A DNA stretch of 64,000 nucleotides from assembly GCA_964489955.1 (NCBI GenBank), contig CAZBAV010000002.1, forward strand, positions 72,109 through 136,108, written 5' to 3'. This DNA is from Leadbetterella sp964489955. GTDB lineage: Bacteria > Bacteroidota > Bacteroidia > Cytophagales > Spirosomataceae. Below the pieces are notes generated by a model, which made no database searches, was not told where the DNA came from, and worked only from the letters and a program-made list of their open reading frames with translations. Positions 54,485 to 63,218 of the stretch are shown piece by piece. Within the stretch, counting starts at the first letter, position 1, and each line of letters begins with the position of its first letter. The position numbers and the translations under genes are program-made.

Positions 54485-55737
54485 GCCACTATTGCGGTTT
54501 TAGGTATAGGCTCTAATTTTATAGGTTTCATTTTTGGTTCTTTATCCATGAGTCTGTCAGGAGTAATGCCAGGAATGATTTTTTCTATACGTTCTAGGAG
54601 AGAAGCTGTAAAACTCCTGAAAATCATCATGGCCTGGGGTACCCGCTCAATTAAAACCGCAAACAGGCTCACTGGCCTAAAAGGAACATCACCCACACCG
54701 TTACGGTCCAAGTCATAACCTTCATACTTATCCCAATAGTTGTTGGTGATAGTGTTATAGTTAGTGTTCCCACTTGTCCCCATATCAAAAGTATTAGATA
54801 TGAAATTGTTTTCGATGAGGGTATTTTGGTCGCAATTGGCTAATAATCTAAGAGCAATGCCGTTACGGGAAAAGGCATTTTTGGTTAATATAGAACGGCT
54901 ACATCCGTCCATATAAATGCCCACCGTATTAGAATTGAACAGGTTGTGTTCTATCTGGCTTTCAGATATGTCTTTCAGAAGTATGCCGTAGGCACTGGGA
55001 CCCCAGTTATTGATAAACAGGTTATAACGCATGAGAACTTTACGGGTGTACATTACTGCCACGCCGGCTCCGTTATCTTCAAAAGTATTGTACTCATAGC
55101 TATCATTATGAGAGAACATAAAGTGTAGTCCGTAGCGAATGTTCTTGGTAGTGTAGTTTTGGCTTACCGACGAATTGGTCACAAACTCGAAATAAATACC
55201 GTCCCTATGCCCCATAACCTTGTTACCGTTTATTAGGAGGCTGTCGCACTTCCAGGCATGGATTCCGTTTCCGGTTGTTTGTTCTTCTTTTGGTATACCA
55301 AAAATTTCATTTTCTGTAACAACCGAATTGTTGGTAGCCGAAAGGTAAATGCCAAAATAACAGTTCCTGAATCTGTTTCCTTTAATGACCACATTGCTGG
55401 ATTCTACTACCTTTATTCCAGCCCAATCTATCATGCTAGTCTGAGGTACGTTTTCTAACTGTAAACCTTCAATGTGCACCCCAGATGATTTCACAGTAAT
55501 AATTTCGCTTTGAAATTGACCATCTAACACAGGAAAGTTCTCTCCAATGATACTAAGCGGTTTATTTATAGTGAGATTATTTATTGTATATCTTCCGGCT
55601 TTAACAAAGATAGTATCACCACTTTGGGAAACTCTAACAGCGTTTATCAATTGGTTTGAACTTTCCACGATATGCTTTTGTGCTAGAGCAGCTTGGGCTA
55701 CCATCATGATGATAACTATTCTTTTTAAAATTCTCAT
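54481..55737 (-). CDS. nosD: NosD-type periplasmic beta-helix protein
   Basis: A 418-residue protein with a signal peptide (ending AQAALAQ) and many right-handed beta-helix repeats of the CASH/parallel beta-helix type, with recurring N-x-I/V turns. NosD is the periplasmic component of NosDFY and is needed to mature NosZ. It overlaps nosL and nosF by 4 bases each. Confidence 0.94.
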   Translation of the reverse strand: MRILKRIVIIMMVAQAALAQKHIVESSNQLINAVRVSQSGDTIFVKAGRYTINNLTINKPLSIIGENFPVLDGQFQSEIITVKSSGVHIEGLQLENVPQTSMIDWAGIKVVESSNVVIKGNRFRNCYFGIYLSATNNSVVTENEIFGIPKEEQTTGNGIHAWKCDSLLINGNKVMGHRDGIYFEFVTNSSVSQNYTTKNIRYGLHFMFSHNDSYEYNTFEDNGAGVAVMYTRKVLMRYNLFINNWGPSAYGILLKDISESQIEHNLFNSNTVGIYMDGCSRSILTKNAFSRNGIALRLLANCDQNTLIENNFISNTFDMGTSGNTNYNTITNNYWDKYEGYDLDRNGVGDVPFRPVSLFAVLIERVPQAMMIFRSFTASLLERIEKIIPGITPDRLMDKEPKMKPIKLEPIPKTAIVA

Positions 55738-56159
55738 TTGCTAAATTTTTCTTTTACTCCGCTCCAGTTAGAAATAGTGTAGTTTGGGTCTGCTGCTTTT
55801 TCGGCTGACCTAAAAGCGGCTGTATTGCCACCCATGGGGCTAGTGAAGTTTTCTGAACTTATAAATATGGCGTCCTCTACATTTAAGAACTCTGCAGGTT
55901 TGTCAAAGTTGTTTACTATTGTGTAAGCCAGTTTTGTTCCTTGTTGTTCCAGCTCGTTTATGTGTTTCACCATGCAACTTACATCGTCATATTTATAGAT
56001 TTTCCCTTTAGCAGTAACCACTTCGGTAGCATATTTTTCATCTGCTAATGACATCTTACAATAATGGCATTGATCTTGTCCGTAGTTTATAGCTTCTGGT
56101 TTTGGCGTACAAGCCAATATCATGAATATTAATGCTGCAAATGCGATACATTTTCTCAT
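55734..56159 (-). CDS. nosL: NosL copper-chaperone lipoprotein
   Basis: A 141-residue lipoprotein with lipobox MILAC and the conserved NosL copper-binding motif CHYCKM, followed by KYDDVSCMVKHI. NosL binds Cu(I) and delivers it to apo-NosZ. It overlaps the neighbours by 4 bases on each side. Confidence 0.95.
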   Translation of the reverse strand: MRKCIAFAALIFMILACTPKPEAINYGQDQCHYCKMSLADEKYATEVVTAKGKIYKYDDVSCMVKHINELEQQGTKLAYTIVNNFDKPAEFLNVEDAIFISSENFTSPMGGNTAAFRSAEKAADPNYTISNWSGVKEKFSK

Positions 56160-56740
56160 GCTTTTCTTAGTTTAAATTCATAAAATACAATTCCTAACAC
56201 TAGCAGTCCAAATGCTGCAAATACCCATCCGCCAATGTCAGGTATAGAGTATGCCCCAAAATTTAGGAGTTCTTTGTATCCTAATAATGGTGGCTGGTAT
56301 GACATTCCGGGTACTTTTATGGCTGCGTCTTCACTTAAGTTGTGACCATATTCATATCCCCATTTCCAGAAGTCGTATAAGGCCACTATTGCACTTAAAA
56401 GAAGTATTATAAGATATACCAAAACACCTTTTTTCTTTTTTATAAATGCGGCTAAAAGACCAAGAGTAATAAGTATTGCCACACAGTATGGCAGTATTTT
56501 AAACTCCGTGAACATTTCTTCTTTTATGTGTGCCATACCTATATAGTGGTTTAATCCATTGATGATTTCTACCTGACCACTAAGTTTCGATAGCCATATT
56601 TTCATCGTTAGACCTTCTGGATATTGTGGTGCCCAAAGGTCAATACGCCATAGCGGAACTACATACGTTATAGCCAGGCTTATCGCTCCAATTATCATAA
56701 GCCATTTGGAGGTTTGGCTAATATCCGTTGTCTTTTTCAT
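56156..56740 (-). CDS. Multi-pass membrane protein of the nos operon
   Basis: A 194-residue membrane protein with four to five helices. The loop after helix 1 is PLWRIDLWAPQYPEGL; a later loop has GYEYGHNLSEDAAIKVPGM. Proteins of this kind recur next to nosZ in clade II clusters, at the place of NosB of Wolinella, but I cannot assign a function. It overlaps nosL by 4 bases and lies 107 bases downstream of nosZ. Confidence 0.75.
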   Translation of the reverse strand: MKKTTDISQTSKWLMIIGAISLAITYVVPLWRIDLWAPQYPEGLTMKIWLSKLSGQVEIINGLNHYIGMAHIKEEMFTEFKILPYCVAILITLGLLAAFIKKKKGVLVYLIILLLSAIVALYDFWKWGYEYGHNLSEDAAIKVPGMSYQPPLLGYKELLNFGAYSIPDIGGWVFAAFGLLVLGIVFYEFKLRKA

Positions 56741-56770
56741 TTTTTTCCTTTTGTTTTAGAATAGATGATG

Positions 56771-56834
56771 TTTGGGTAACCAGTTGATTATTATTATGTA
56801 GCATTTAATATTAAACAATACTTAGCTACCCAAA
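56771..56834 (-). promoter_or_regulatory. Distant inverted repeat between nosZ and the downstream nos genes
   Basis: TTTGGGTA (56771-56778) and TACCCAAA (56827-56834) can close a 48-base AT-rich loop in the largest gap of the nos operon. It might define the 3' end of a separate nosZ RNA and so explain unequal expression, but there is no T-run. Confidence 0.35.
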
Positions 56835-56847
56835 ACACCCCATTCGG

Positions 56848-58845
56848 TTATTTACCAGCTACTGCTTTTTCAGCCGCAGCTTCTGGTGTATTGCCTAAGC
56901 TCCATTTTAGAGGAACGCTGCTTCCTGCTGGCGAGACCCTAATGTATCCCTGCATCTCTTGGTGCAGGGCAGAACAGAAGTCTGTACAATAGAAAGGTGT
57001 TACACCCACTTTTGTCGGAATCCATTTATAGGTTTGTGTTTCGCCCGGCATAATCAACAATTCTGCATTTTGTGCTCCCCGTACAGCAAAACCATGAGGG
57101 ACATCCCAATCTTGTTCCAGATTAGTGACATGGAAGTATACCTCATCACCCATTTTTATTCCCTCTATATTATCCGGAGCAAAGTGTGAGCGTATAGTAG
57201 TCATATAAATATGTACTTTGTTCCCTTTACGCTCTATGCGGGTATCTTTTTCACTTTTGGTAGCAAACGGATGCTTATTTTTCTCTAGCTCATATATTTT
57301 CTTTACTTTATCTACTATCAATGACGCAGGTATGGCTTCTGCATAATGCGGCTCTCCAGTAGTAGGGAAATCTAAAAGAAGCTTCATTTTGTCACCTGAA
57401 ATGTCATACAGCTGTGCCGAGTGGGCAAGTTCAGGTCCGGTAGGTAAATATCTGTCTTTTGTGATCTTGTTGAAAGCAACTACATATTTCCCATGTGGCT
57501 TGGAAGTTGGCCCTCCTGGAATACTCAAGTGGCCGACAGAATAATAGGTTGGCACACGGTCTATCACTTCAAGTTTCTCTATGTTCCATCTTACGAGTTC
57601 AGAAGACACAAAGAACGATGTGATGGCATTGCCTTTGCCGTCGAACTCAGTATGGAGTGGTCCTAAACCTGGTTTTTGGACTTCGCCATGTAAAACGGCT
57701 TCGTATTTTAAAACTGGAATTCCATCAAAATTTCCGTCAAAAGTTTTTCCCGAAATTGCTTTTAACATTTTGTCAAACGAGAATACGGGGATGACAGCCG
57801 CCAGCTTACCTGAACCCACTATATAGTTTCCTGTAGGATCTACATCACAACCATGAGGTGATTTCGGACAAGGAATAAAATATAACATGCCCGGACAATC
57901 CTTAGGGTCTAAAGTCATTACTTCATTAATGAGAGTAGATGTGGCACTGTGGGAGTCCTCATCCCAGACGTTGTGCGTATATTTACCCGATTCTTTTTTT
58001 CCTTTTCCTTCAGCTAAGTACTTTTCGGCAAGTTTCCAGTTTACGGCAAGGATAAAATCTTTGTCTTTTTGTGAGGCATTCACTTCCATTAATGTGCTTG
58101 CCTGCTCTGTATTATAAGTAGAGAAGAAGAACCAGTCTGCTGATTTTCCTTTACCAGCCCTGGCTAAGTCATAACTTACCCCAGGTGTTTTTAGCTGAAA
58201 CTTTATACCCATACGGCCAGTCTCTTTGTCTATACTAATAAAGCTGATGTATCCTTTAAAGTTTTGTTTAAAGGAGCTTATAGGTACATCCGCGTTGTTA
58301 TCTGGTGGCACAGAGAAACGGGTTCCGGCCACAGCATACTCCGTGTTTGACGTAATAAAAGGAGAGGAGTGGTTACCTCCGGAATTTGGAATTTCTATTA
58401 TCTCTTCTGTTTTAAAAGATGATAAACTAATTCTTGCGATTCTTGGCGTATTGTTGCCGTTTACAAACGCCCATCGACCGTCATGCTCTCCTTTTGTAGT
58501 AGATAAGGCAATATGGTGGGAGTCATCCCAAGGGATAAAGCCATGAGATGTGTTTAGCATAGGCTTGGTTTCTTCGCTATACCCCCATCCATTTTCGGGG
58601 TGCTGTGAAAATACCGGGATGTTTTTAAGGGTTCTGCCTGACGGCAGTCCTATTATGGACACCTGGCCGTTAAAGCCTCCGGAAACAATGCTATAAAACT
58701 CATCGTGTGTACCTGGTGCTACGTAGACCTTTTGGGCTGCATCACCCGCTAGCTCCGAGCCGACATTTCCGCTTTTGTTGCCCGGTTTGCAGCCAATAGC
58801 TGTGGCTGCTAATGCCATGCTAAGTAAATAGTACTTGGTTTTCAT
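56848..58845 (-). CDS. nosZ: Nitrous oxide reductase, clade II
   Basis: About 665 residues from the ATG at 58845; the frame extends to 58875, but a lipoprotein signal follows the chosen start (MKTKYYLLSMALAATAIGC). The seven-bladed propeller carries the CuZ histidines (WDDSHHIALS, GEHDGRWAFVNG, PHGCDVDPTGNY, GPLHTEF, KPHGKYV, GEPHYAEAIP) and the C-terminal domain the CuA site FYCTDFCSALHQEMQGY. It reduces N2O to N2 in the periplasm. The Sec-type signal without twin arginine and the absence of nosR mark clade II. The lipobox suggests membrane anchoring. Confidence 0.96.
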   Translation of the reverse strand: MKTKYYLLSMALAATAIGCKPGNKSGNVGSELAGDAAQKVYVAPGTHDEFYSIVSGGFNGQVSIIGLPSGRTLKNIPVFSQHPENGWGYSEETKPMLNTSHGFIPWDDSHHIALSTTKGEHDGRWAFVNGNNTPRIARISLSSFKTEEIIEIPNSGGNHSSPFITSNTEYAVAGTRFSVPPDNNADVPISSFKQNFKGYISFISIDKETGRMGIKFQLKTPGVSYDLARAGKGKSADWFFFSTYNTEQASTLMEVNASQKDKDFILAVNWKLAEKYLAEGKGKKESGKYTHNVWDEDSHSATSTLINEVMTLDPKDCPGMLYFIPCPKSPHGCDVDPTGNYIVGSGKLAAVIPVFSFDKMLKAISGKTFDGNFDGIPVLKYEAVLHGEVQKPGLGPLHTEFDGKGNAITSFFVSSELVRWNIEKLEVIDRVPTYYSVGHLSIPGGPTSKPHGKYVVAFNKITKDRYLPTGPELAHSAQLYDISGDKMKLLLDFPTTGEPHYAEAIPASLIVDKVKKIYELEKNKHPFATKSEKDTRIERKGNKVHIYMTTIRSHFAPDNIEGIKMGDEVYFHVTNLEQDWDVPHGFAVRGAQNAELLIMPGETQTYKWIPTKVGVTPFYCTDFCSALHQEMQGYIRVSPAGSSVPLKWSLGNTPEAAAEKAVAGK

Positions 58846-58858
58846 ATATGATTTTAGA

Positions 58859-59317
58859 TTAAATTTCACCATCATTTTTACGCATAAATTCTATTATGCT
58901 TCTAGATTCCTCTAGAGATACATTTTGATTAGGCATTCTTATTAAGCACTCTTCCAGCATCTTTTGGGCTTCGGGGTCTTTTTCCAGCATTACATCTACA
59001 TTAATAATCATGTTGGTAAGCCAGACCGGTGTTCTGCGTTTTGTGATTCCTGCCCATCCTGGTCCTACAACCCGTGTGTCGTCTAACCTGTGGCAAGACA
59101 TACATTTCATTTCATAAATCTCTTGTCCTTGTTTTACCATTGCTACGTCTAATGGATTTGACAGTTGTACCTCTGTTACTTCTGTACCATAAACCATCTC
59201 TTGTTTTTCTATCACATTATCACTTGTTTCTGGCGAGTCTGCTCTTTGTTTTGCCCCGCCTCCGCATCCATATATAATGAATAGGAAAGCGGCCCCTAGA
59301 AATGTTGTTTTTTTCAT
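58859..59317 (-). CDS. Lipoprotein cytochrome c of the nos operon
   Basis: A 152-residue lipoprotein (lipobox IYGC, Cys18) with one haem-binding CMSCH (residues 72-76), VGPGWAGI and a likely distal Met near the C-terminus (RMPNQN). It is the first gene of the nos operon and is the probable electron donor to NosZ. Its stop lies 13 bases before the chosen nosZ start. Confidence 0.92.
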   Translation of the reverse strand: MKKTTFLGAAFLFIIYGCGGGAKQRADSPETSDNVIEKQEMVYGTEVTEVQLSNPLDVAMVKQGQEIYEMKCMSCHRLDDTRVVGPGWAGITKRRTPVWLTNMIINVDVMLEKDPEAQKMLEECLIRMPNQNVSLEESRSIIEFMRKNDGEI

Positions 59318-59397
59318 GTCTGCTTATTTTTTTGGTGAAACAAAATTGGGAATGGCAAGACAAGTTTTTTATGATTATTACTTGGCGTAAATCTGAT

Positions 59398-59436
59398 TGA
59401 TATCATAAAAAAGAGATAAAGGTCTTTTTATCTTTG
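59398..59436 (+). promoter_or_regulatory. Promoter with dyad for the RIC/rrf2 unit
   Basis: TATCTTTG (59429-59436) matches the -7 consensus, 17 bases before the RIC start. The -33 region lacks TTTG and has the palindrome TGATATCA (59398-59405) about 23 bases upstream of the box, a plausible regulator site shared with the divergent nos operon. No FNR-type or NsrR-type consensus is evident. Confidence 0.5.
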
Positions 59437-59453
59437 TTGAAAATTTTAAAATT

Positions 59454-60179
59454 ATGCTAATTGATATTAACCAAACTAGAATAGGAGACATAGTATCTTC
59501 TAAGCCGAAAGCGGCATCTGTTTTCAGGAAGTTGAATATAGATTATTGCTGCGGAGGGAAGGTTTCGCTAGCACTGGCTTGCGAAAAGCAGGGAGTAGAT
59601 CCAGAAGATGTTTTAGGACAAATAAATGCTATAAATGATAATCCATCTACCCCGGATTTGAAATTCGATAGTTTCGAGATAGATTTTTTAATGGATTATA
59701 TTGAAAATGTGCACCATAAATATTTGTACGAAAATCTACCAGAAGTAGAGTTTTATGTGAACAAGGTATTTGGAAAACACAAGGATAAGTATGCCTATCT
59801 TACGGAACTAGCTAAACTGTTTCTGGATTTAGAGGGTGAATTAATGGAACACTTACCTAAAGAAGAGAATATTCTTTTCCCGTACTCTAAGCAACTTTTG
59901 AATGCAAAAAAGGCTGGTGTAGCTCCTGAAATACCTCCTTTCGGACAGTTTTCTAATCCAATAAGGATGATGCTAAATGAGCACGAAAATGCCGGTGAAG
60001 TTTTAATGAGGATGCGGGAGATTACAAATGACTACACGGCTCCAGAAGACGCATGCAATTCGCATCTAGTTATGTTGGATAAGTTAAAAGAGTTAGACGC
60101 TGACCTAATACAGCACATTCATTTGGAAAACAATATATTATTTCCGAAAATTGAGCTTTTAGAATCTGAGAGTATATGA
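59454..60179 (+). CDS. RIC/ScdA/YtfE-type di-iron iron-sulfur cluster repair protein
   Basis: A 241-residue protein with an N-terminal ScdA_N domain (RIGDIVSSKPKAASVFRKL, then the NIDYCCGGK motif) and a C-terminal hemerythrin-like domain with iron ligands in VHHKYLYENL, MEHLPKEENILFP, NEHENAGEV and HIHLENNILFP. Such proteins restore iron-sulfur clusters damaged by nitric oxide or oxidants. The gene is divergent from the nos operon and overlaps an Rrf2 regulator by 4 bases, so an NO-stress role is likely. Confidence 0.93.
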   Translation: MLIDINQTRIGDIVSSKPKAASVFRKLNIDYCCGGKVSLALACEKQGVDPEDVLGQINAINDNPSTPDLKFDSFEIDFLMDYIENVHHKYLYENLPEVEFYVNKVFGKHKDKYAYLTELAKLFLDLEGELMEHLPKEENILFPYSKQLLNAKKAGVAPEIPPFGQFSNPIRMMLNEHENAGEVLMRMREITNDYTAPEDACNSHLVMLDKLKELDADLIQHIHLENNILFPKIELLESESI

Positions 60180-60616
60180 TTTCAAAAACCTGTGGATACG
60201 GTATAAGGGGTGTGGTATATCTGGCTATGAAACTGGAGGATGACCGGAAAGTGGGAATCCAAGAGATAGCTTCTGAGCTGGATATACCCCAGCATTTTTT
60301 GGCTAAAATCTTACAGGACTTGGTTAGAAAAAAAGTTATATTGTCTACAAAAGGGCCTCATGGTGGGTTCTATGTTAAAGGGAATATTCTTTCTGTGCCG
60401 GTATTGGATATTGTGAACATTATTGATGGTGAGGGATATAAGTCACACTGTTTTATGGCTATAGAAGAGTGTAATGCTAAGAATCCGTGTCCGCTACATA
60501 ACGATTTTGAAATTTTCAGGAGCCGTATAGTGAGCAAGCTAAAAGAAAAGACGATTGGAGACTTATGTAAGGGTGTTTTTGATGGGCAATCTTTCTTACG
60601 ATACCAACTTAATTAG
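60176..60616 (+). CDS. Rrf2-family regulator (NsrR/IscR-like)
   Basis: A 146-residue winged-helix regulator (ISKTCGYGIRGVVYLAMKL; wing STKGPHGGFYVKG) with three cysteines C92, C99 and C105, nearly the NsrR/IscR spacing for an iron-sulfur cluster. NsrR senses NO and represses defence genes. It overlaps RIC by 4 bases and the deacetylase (minus) by 8. It is the best candidate to control the nos/RIC divergent region. Confidence 0.9.
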   Translation: MISKTCGYGIRGVVYLAMKLEDDRKVGIQEIASELDIPQHFLAKILQDLVRKKVILSTKGPHGGFYVKGNILSVPVLDIVNIIDGEGYKSHCFMAIEECNAKNPCPLHNDFEIFRSRIVSKLKEKTIGDLCKGVFDGQSFLRYQLN

Positions 60617-61205
60617 GAAGGGATTCAAACCTGTAACCTTTCTTTGAAAAATATTCCAAAAACTTAGGTAGTGCGTATCTTAGATTCTTTTCGGCTTTTA
60701 AGCTATCATGAAAAAGCACTATTGATCCGCTTTTGGTTTGCTTTATGGCTCTTTCCAAGCATTTCTCTGGACTGGTTGTTTGTGAATAATCCTTGGTGAG
60801 AACAGACCACATAATAATCTGGTGCGTATCTAAAATCTGTTTTGCTGCTTTTTTCTTGATTCTTCCGTATGGCGGGCGGAACAGCTTGGTCTCGTGCAGG
60901 CTTTCCGACTTTTGAAAATTTTCTAAATAAGTCTTAATTGGGGTTTTCCAGCCATTTAAGTGATTAAATGTATGATTTCCTACGCTGTGGCCTTGGGATA
61001 AAATACGATGAAAAACATCAGGGTTTTTAGATACATTGTCTCCAACACAGAAAAAAGTACCTTTGGCTTTGTACTGGTCCAATAGGCCTAAAACCCAAGG
61101 CGTAATTTCATGAATAGGACCATCATCAAAGGTTAAGTAAATGACTTTCTTATTGGTTTTAACTTTCCAGACGTAATTCGGGAATAGACTCTCAAATAGC
61201 CACAT
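60609..61205 (-). CDS. Polysaccharide deacetylase (NodB/CE4 family)
   Basis: A 198-residue CE4 protein: motif 1 TFDDGP (base and metal Asp), motif 2 HSVGNHTFNH, motif 3 FRPPYGR, and C-terminal VLFHDSLK. It removes N-acetyl groups from a glycan. It starts with a short hydrophobic stretch (MWLFESLFPNYVWKVK) but no clear signal peptide. It lies 1 base after the glycosyltransferase gene. Confidence 0.93.
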   Translation of the reverse strand: MWLFESLFPNYVWKVKTNKKVIYLTFDDGPIHEITPWVLGLLDQYKAKGTFFCVGDNVSKNPDVFHRILSQGHSVGNHTFNHLNGWKTPIKTYLENFQKSESLHETKLFRPPYGRIKKKAAKQILDTHQIIMWSVLTKDYSQTTSPEKCLERAIKQTKSGSIVLFHDSLKAEKNLRYALPKFLEYFSKKGYRFESLPN

Positions 61206-61206
61206 A

Positions 61207-62277
61207 TTAATTTAGTTTACGACCTTTCCAAGTGTACGAAGATGGAATTAATGAAACTATACCAAAGAAAATGGCATAAAATGGGTAGATTAATTGACAT
61301 ACTGGTATAAGTGCAATCTTTTTTGCTTTGCCCAAAAAGGAGAGCACTGCAGCCAAAAAAACAAATTCCGTTATCCAACGAACCAGCAGAATATCCCATT
61401 CGAGCTTAAATATATAGTAGAGGGTTGAAATATTTACGAAGAAAATAAAAACAGCTGTAAGTTGGCTGGCCCAATTTTTAGACTCCTTCCATTTACCTGC
61501 CCACCGTTTTCTTTGTTGGAAAAAAGAATACAGTCCGGGAGTACTTTCGGTTTGTACAATTGCAGCTTTACTTTTTACGTACTGCACTCCATTTGGGTAT
61601 CTCTCCACAATGGCGTTCATAAGATTTTCGTCATCTCCCGAAGCCAGCTCCTTGTTTAAACTTATACTTTTAAACGTTTCTTTTCTAAAACACATATTGG
61701 CTGCACTGCTCATTATTGGTCTTTTTATAAAAGCTGTTACTGCAGATACTCCCATTAATGATGCAAATTCTACCGTTTGTAATCCATTCCAAATGCTGCC
61801 ATAGGAGTGAAACGTTACGGGGCCAAATGCAAAATGGATTTCCGGATTTTGGAACAGTGCGGCATATTCAGCTATAGTGTCTGGACTTAGTGTGCAGTCT
61901 CCATCTGTACAGAAAATTATATCGTGGCTTGCTAATTTTACAGCCTTTTCTATGCCATTTTTTTTCGGAGTAGAGCCTCTTTCGCCTGGTTCTAGATTAG
62001 TTAGGGTTAATTTTATTTCCGGGTTCTGCGTACAAAAAGCTTTTACAATAGATTCTGTGTCATCTTCAGATTCATCATTTATAATAACTATTTCTATGTT
62101 ACCATGACTTTGTTCCTTGATACTTTGTAGTAAATCTAAAATATGTGTTCCCTCATTTCTTACCACACAAATAATACTTACAGGCAAATCAGAGTCAACA
62201 GATTTATTGCCATTGTGAGATAACCACAAAGCGGTAAAAAAGAGTAAAGCTAGGCTATATATGATAATTAGGATCAT
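61207..62277 (-). CDS. Family 2 glycosyltransferase, membrane bound
   Basis: A 356-residue protein with an N-terminal membrane helix, GT-A motifs (IICVVRNEGTHILDLL, IINDESEDDTE, a TDGDC for DxD), QRKRWAGKW (the QxxRW motif) and two to three C-terminal membrane helices. The pattern is that of processive or lipid-linked GT2 enzymes. It is tightly linked to the deacetylase and flippase-like genes, so the three may make a deacetylated surface glycan. Confidence 0.92.
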   Translation of the reverse strand: MILIIIYSLALLFFTALWLSHNGNKSVDSDLPVSIICVVRNEGTHILDLLQSIKEQSHGNIEIVIINDESEDDTESIVKAFCTQNPEIKLTLTNLEPGERGSTPKKNGIEKAVKLASHDIIFCTDGDCTLSPDTIAEYAALFQNPEIHFAFGPVTFHSYGSIWNGLQTVEFASLMGVSAVTAFIKRPIMSSAANMCFRKETFKSISLNKELASGDDENLMNAIVERYPNGVQYVKSKAAIVQTESTPGLYSFFQQRKRWAGKWKESKNWASQLTAVFIFFVNISTLYYIFKLEWDILLVRWITEFVFLAAVLSFLGKAKKIALIPVCQLIYPFYAIFFGIVSLIPSSYTWKGRKLN

Positions 62278-63215
62278 TCCTTATTTTGTGTAAATATCCC
62301 GTACAGTACCGGGCTGAAAACATTTACTAACCAAACCACAAAAGTAGCTATTAATACCAATCTTTGGTCTATACCATAAGATCCAAAATACTGCATGCTT
62401 ACTAGCTCCCGAATAGTGAGGTCGCCAAAAACGTTGAGCCCGCCACCTACAGTTTTTATTAAGAGAAGGAGATTGATACCTGTAAAGTAGATACCAGCAC
62501 TTACAATTATGCCAAAAGATAGATAGAAACAAAGATATTGCAGGTTGTAAATTACGGTACGTAAAATAGAAAGTAGGATAATCTGATGTCGCACATTATT
62601 GGGGATGTTAAATTCCCTAATGTACTTAGCTATGAACTTGATTTTACGAAGCCCAGAAAAATTAGTGCCATACAATACGCCAACTCCTAGTATTGTGGCT
62701 AATAACAATACAATTGCAATAAACCCAATGTATGGATTCTTTGTGTCAAACCAGGCTAAACCTAAAGCCAGAGAACCAAATAGGAGAGAAGTCCAAGTTT
62801 GGGTAACACTATTATATAAATTTAAAACCACAGCAGAACCAATATTTTCTTTTTTGAAGTCTTTGCTCCGTCCCCAATAGTCACCAAGCATAAAAGGCGT
62901 AAAAATCCCCCATTTAAGCCCTCGAAGCACTTCTTTTTGAGCATTTTTAAAGCTTCTGTCTTCTAAAGTAGCAGAAAGTTTTTTCCATTTGCTTATTTCT
63001 AGATAATAGTTTGGGATGACCAGAACTATTCCCAGCAAGAGAAAAGCCAAGTTTAGTTTCCCTGCTAAAAGAGATAAGAAATCTGCATTCAGTTTTAATC
63101 CAGAAACTTGGCGAATAAGTAAGGTCACTAAACAAAGCACCAAAACCACCTTGATAATACCTGTAATAGTGGGTTTCTCAAAAAAGTGGACTATATTTTG
63201 TACTTTTGGCTTCAA
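62274..63215 (-). CDS. Flippase-like/lysylphosphatidylglycerol synthetase-TM family membrane protein
   Basis: A 313-residue protein with about eight membrane helices and the pattern of the UPF0104/LPG-synthetase TM family (NFSGLRKIKFIAKYI, then GGGLNVFGDLTIRELVSMQY). It probably moves or scrambles a lipid. It overlaps the glycosyltransferase by 4 bases. Its start is a TTG at 63215, three bases from ruvC on the other strand; no nearby ATG exists in frame. Confidence 0.75.
   Translation of the reverse strand: MKPKVQNIVHFFEKPTITGIIKVVLVLCLVTLLIRQVSGLKLNADFLSLLAGKLNLAFLLLGIVLVIPNYYLEISKWKKLSATLEDRSFKNAQKEVLRGLKWGIFTPFMLGDYWGRSKDFKKENIGSAVVLNLYNSVTQTWTSLLFGSLALGLAWFDTKNPYIGFIAIVLLLATILGVGVLYGTNFSGLRKIKFIAKYIREFNIPNNVRHQIILLSILRTVIYNLQYLCFYLSFGIIVSAGIYFTGINLLLLIKTVGGGLNVFGDLTIRELVSMQYFGSYGIDQRLVLIATFVVWLVNVFSPVLYGIFTQNKE
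63201..63208 (+). promoter_or_regulatory. Possible -7 box for ruvC
   Basis: TACTTTTG fits TAnnTTTG but lies only 11 bases before the GTG start at 63219; the leader would be about 5 bases. No TTTG at the proper distance. Confidence 0.35.
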
Positions 63216-63218
63216 TAA

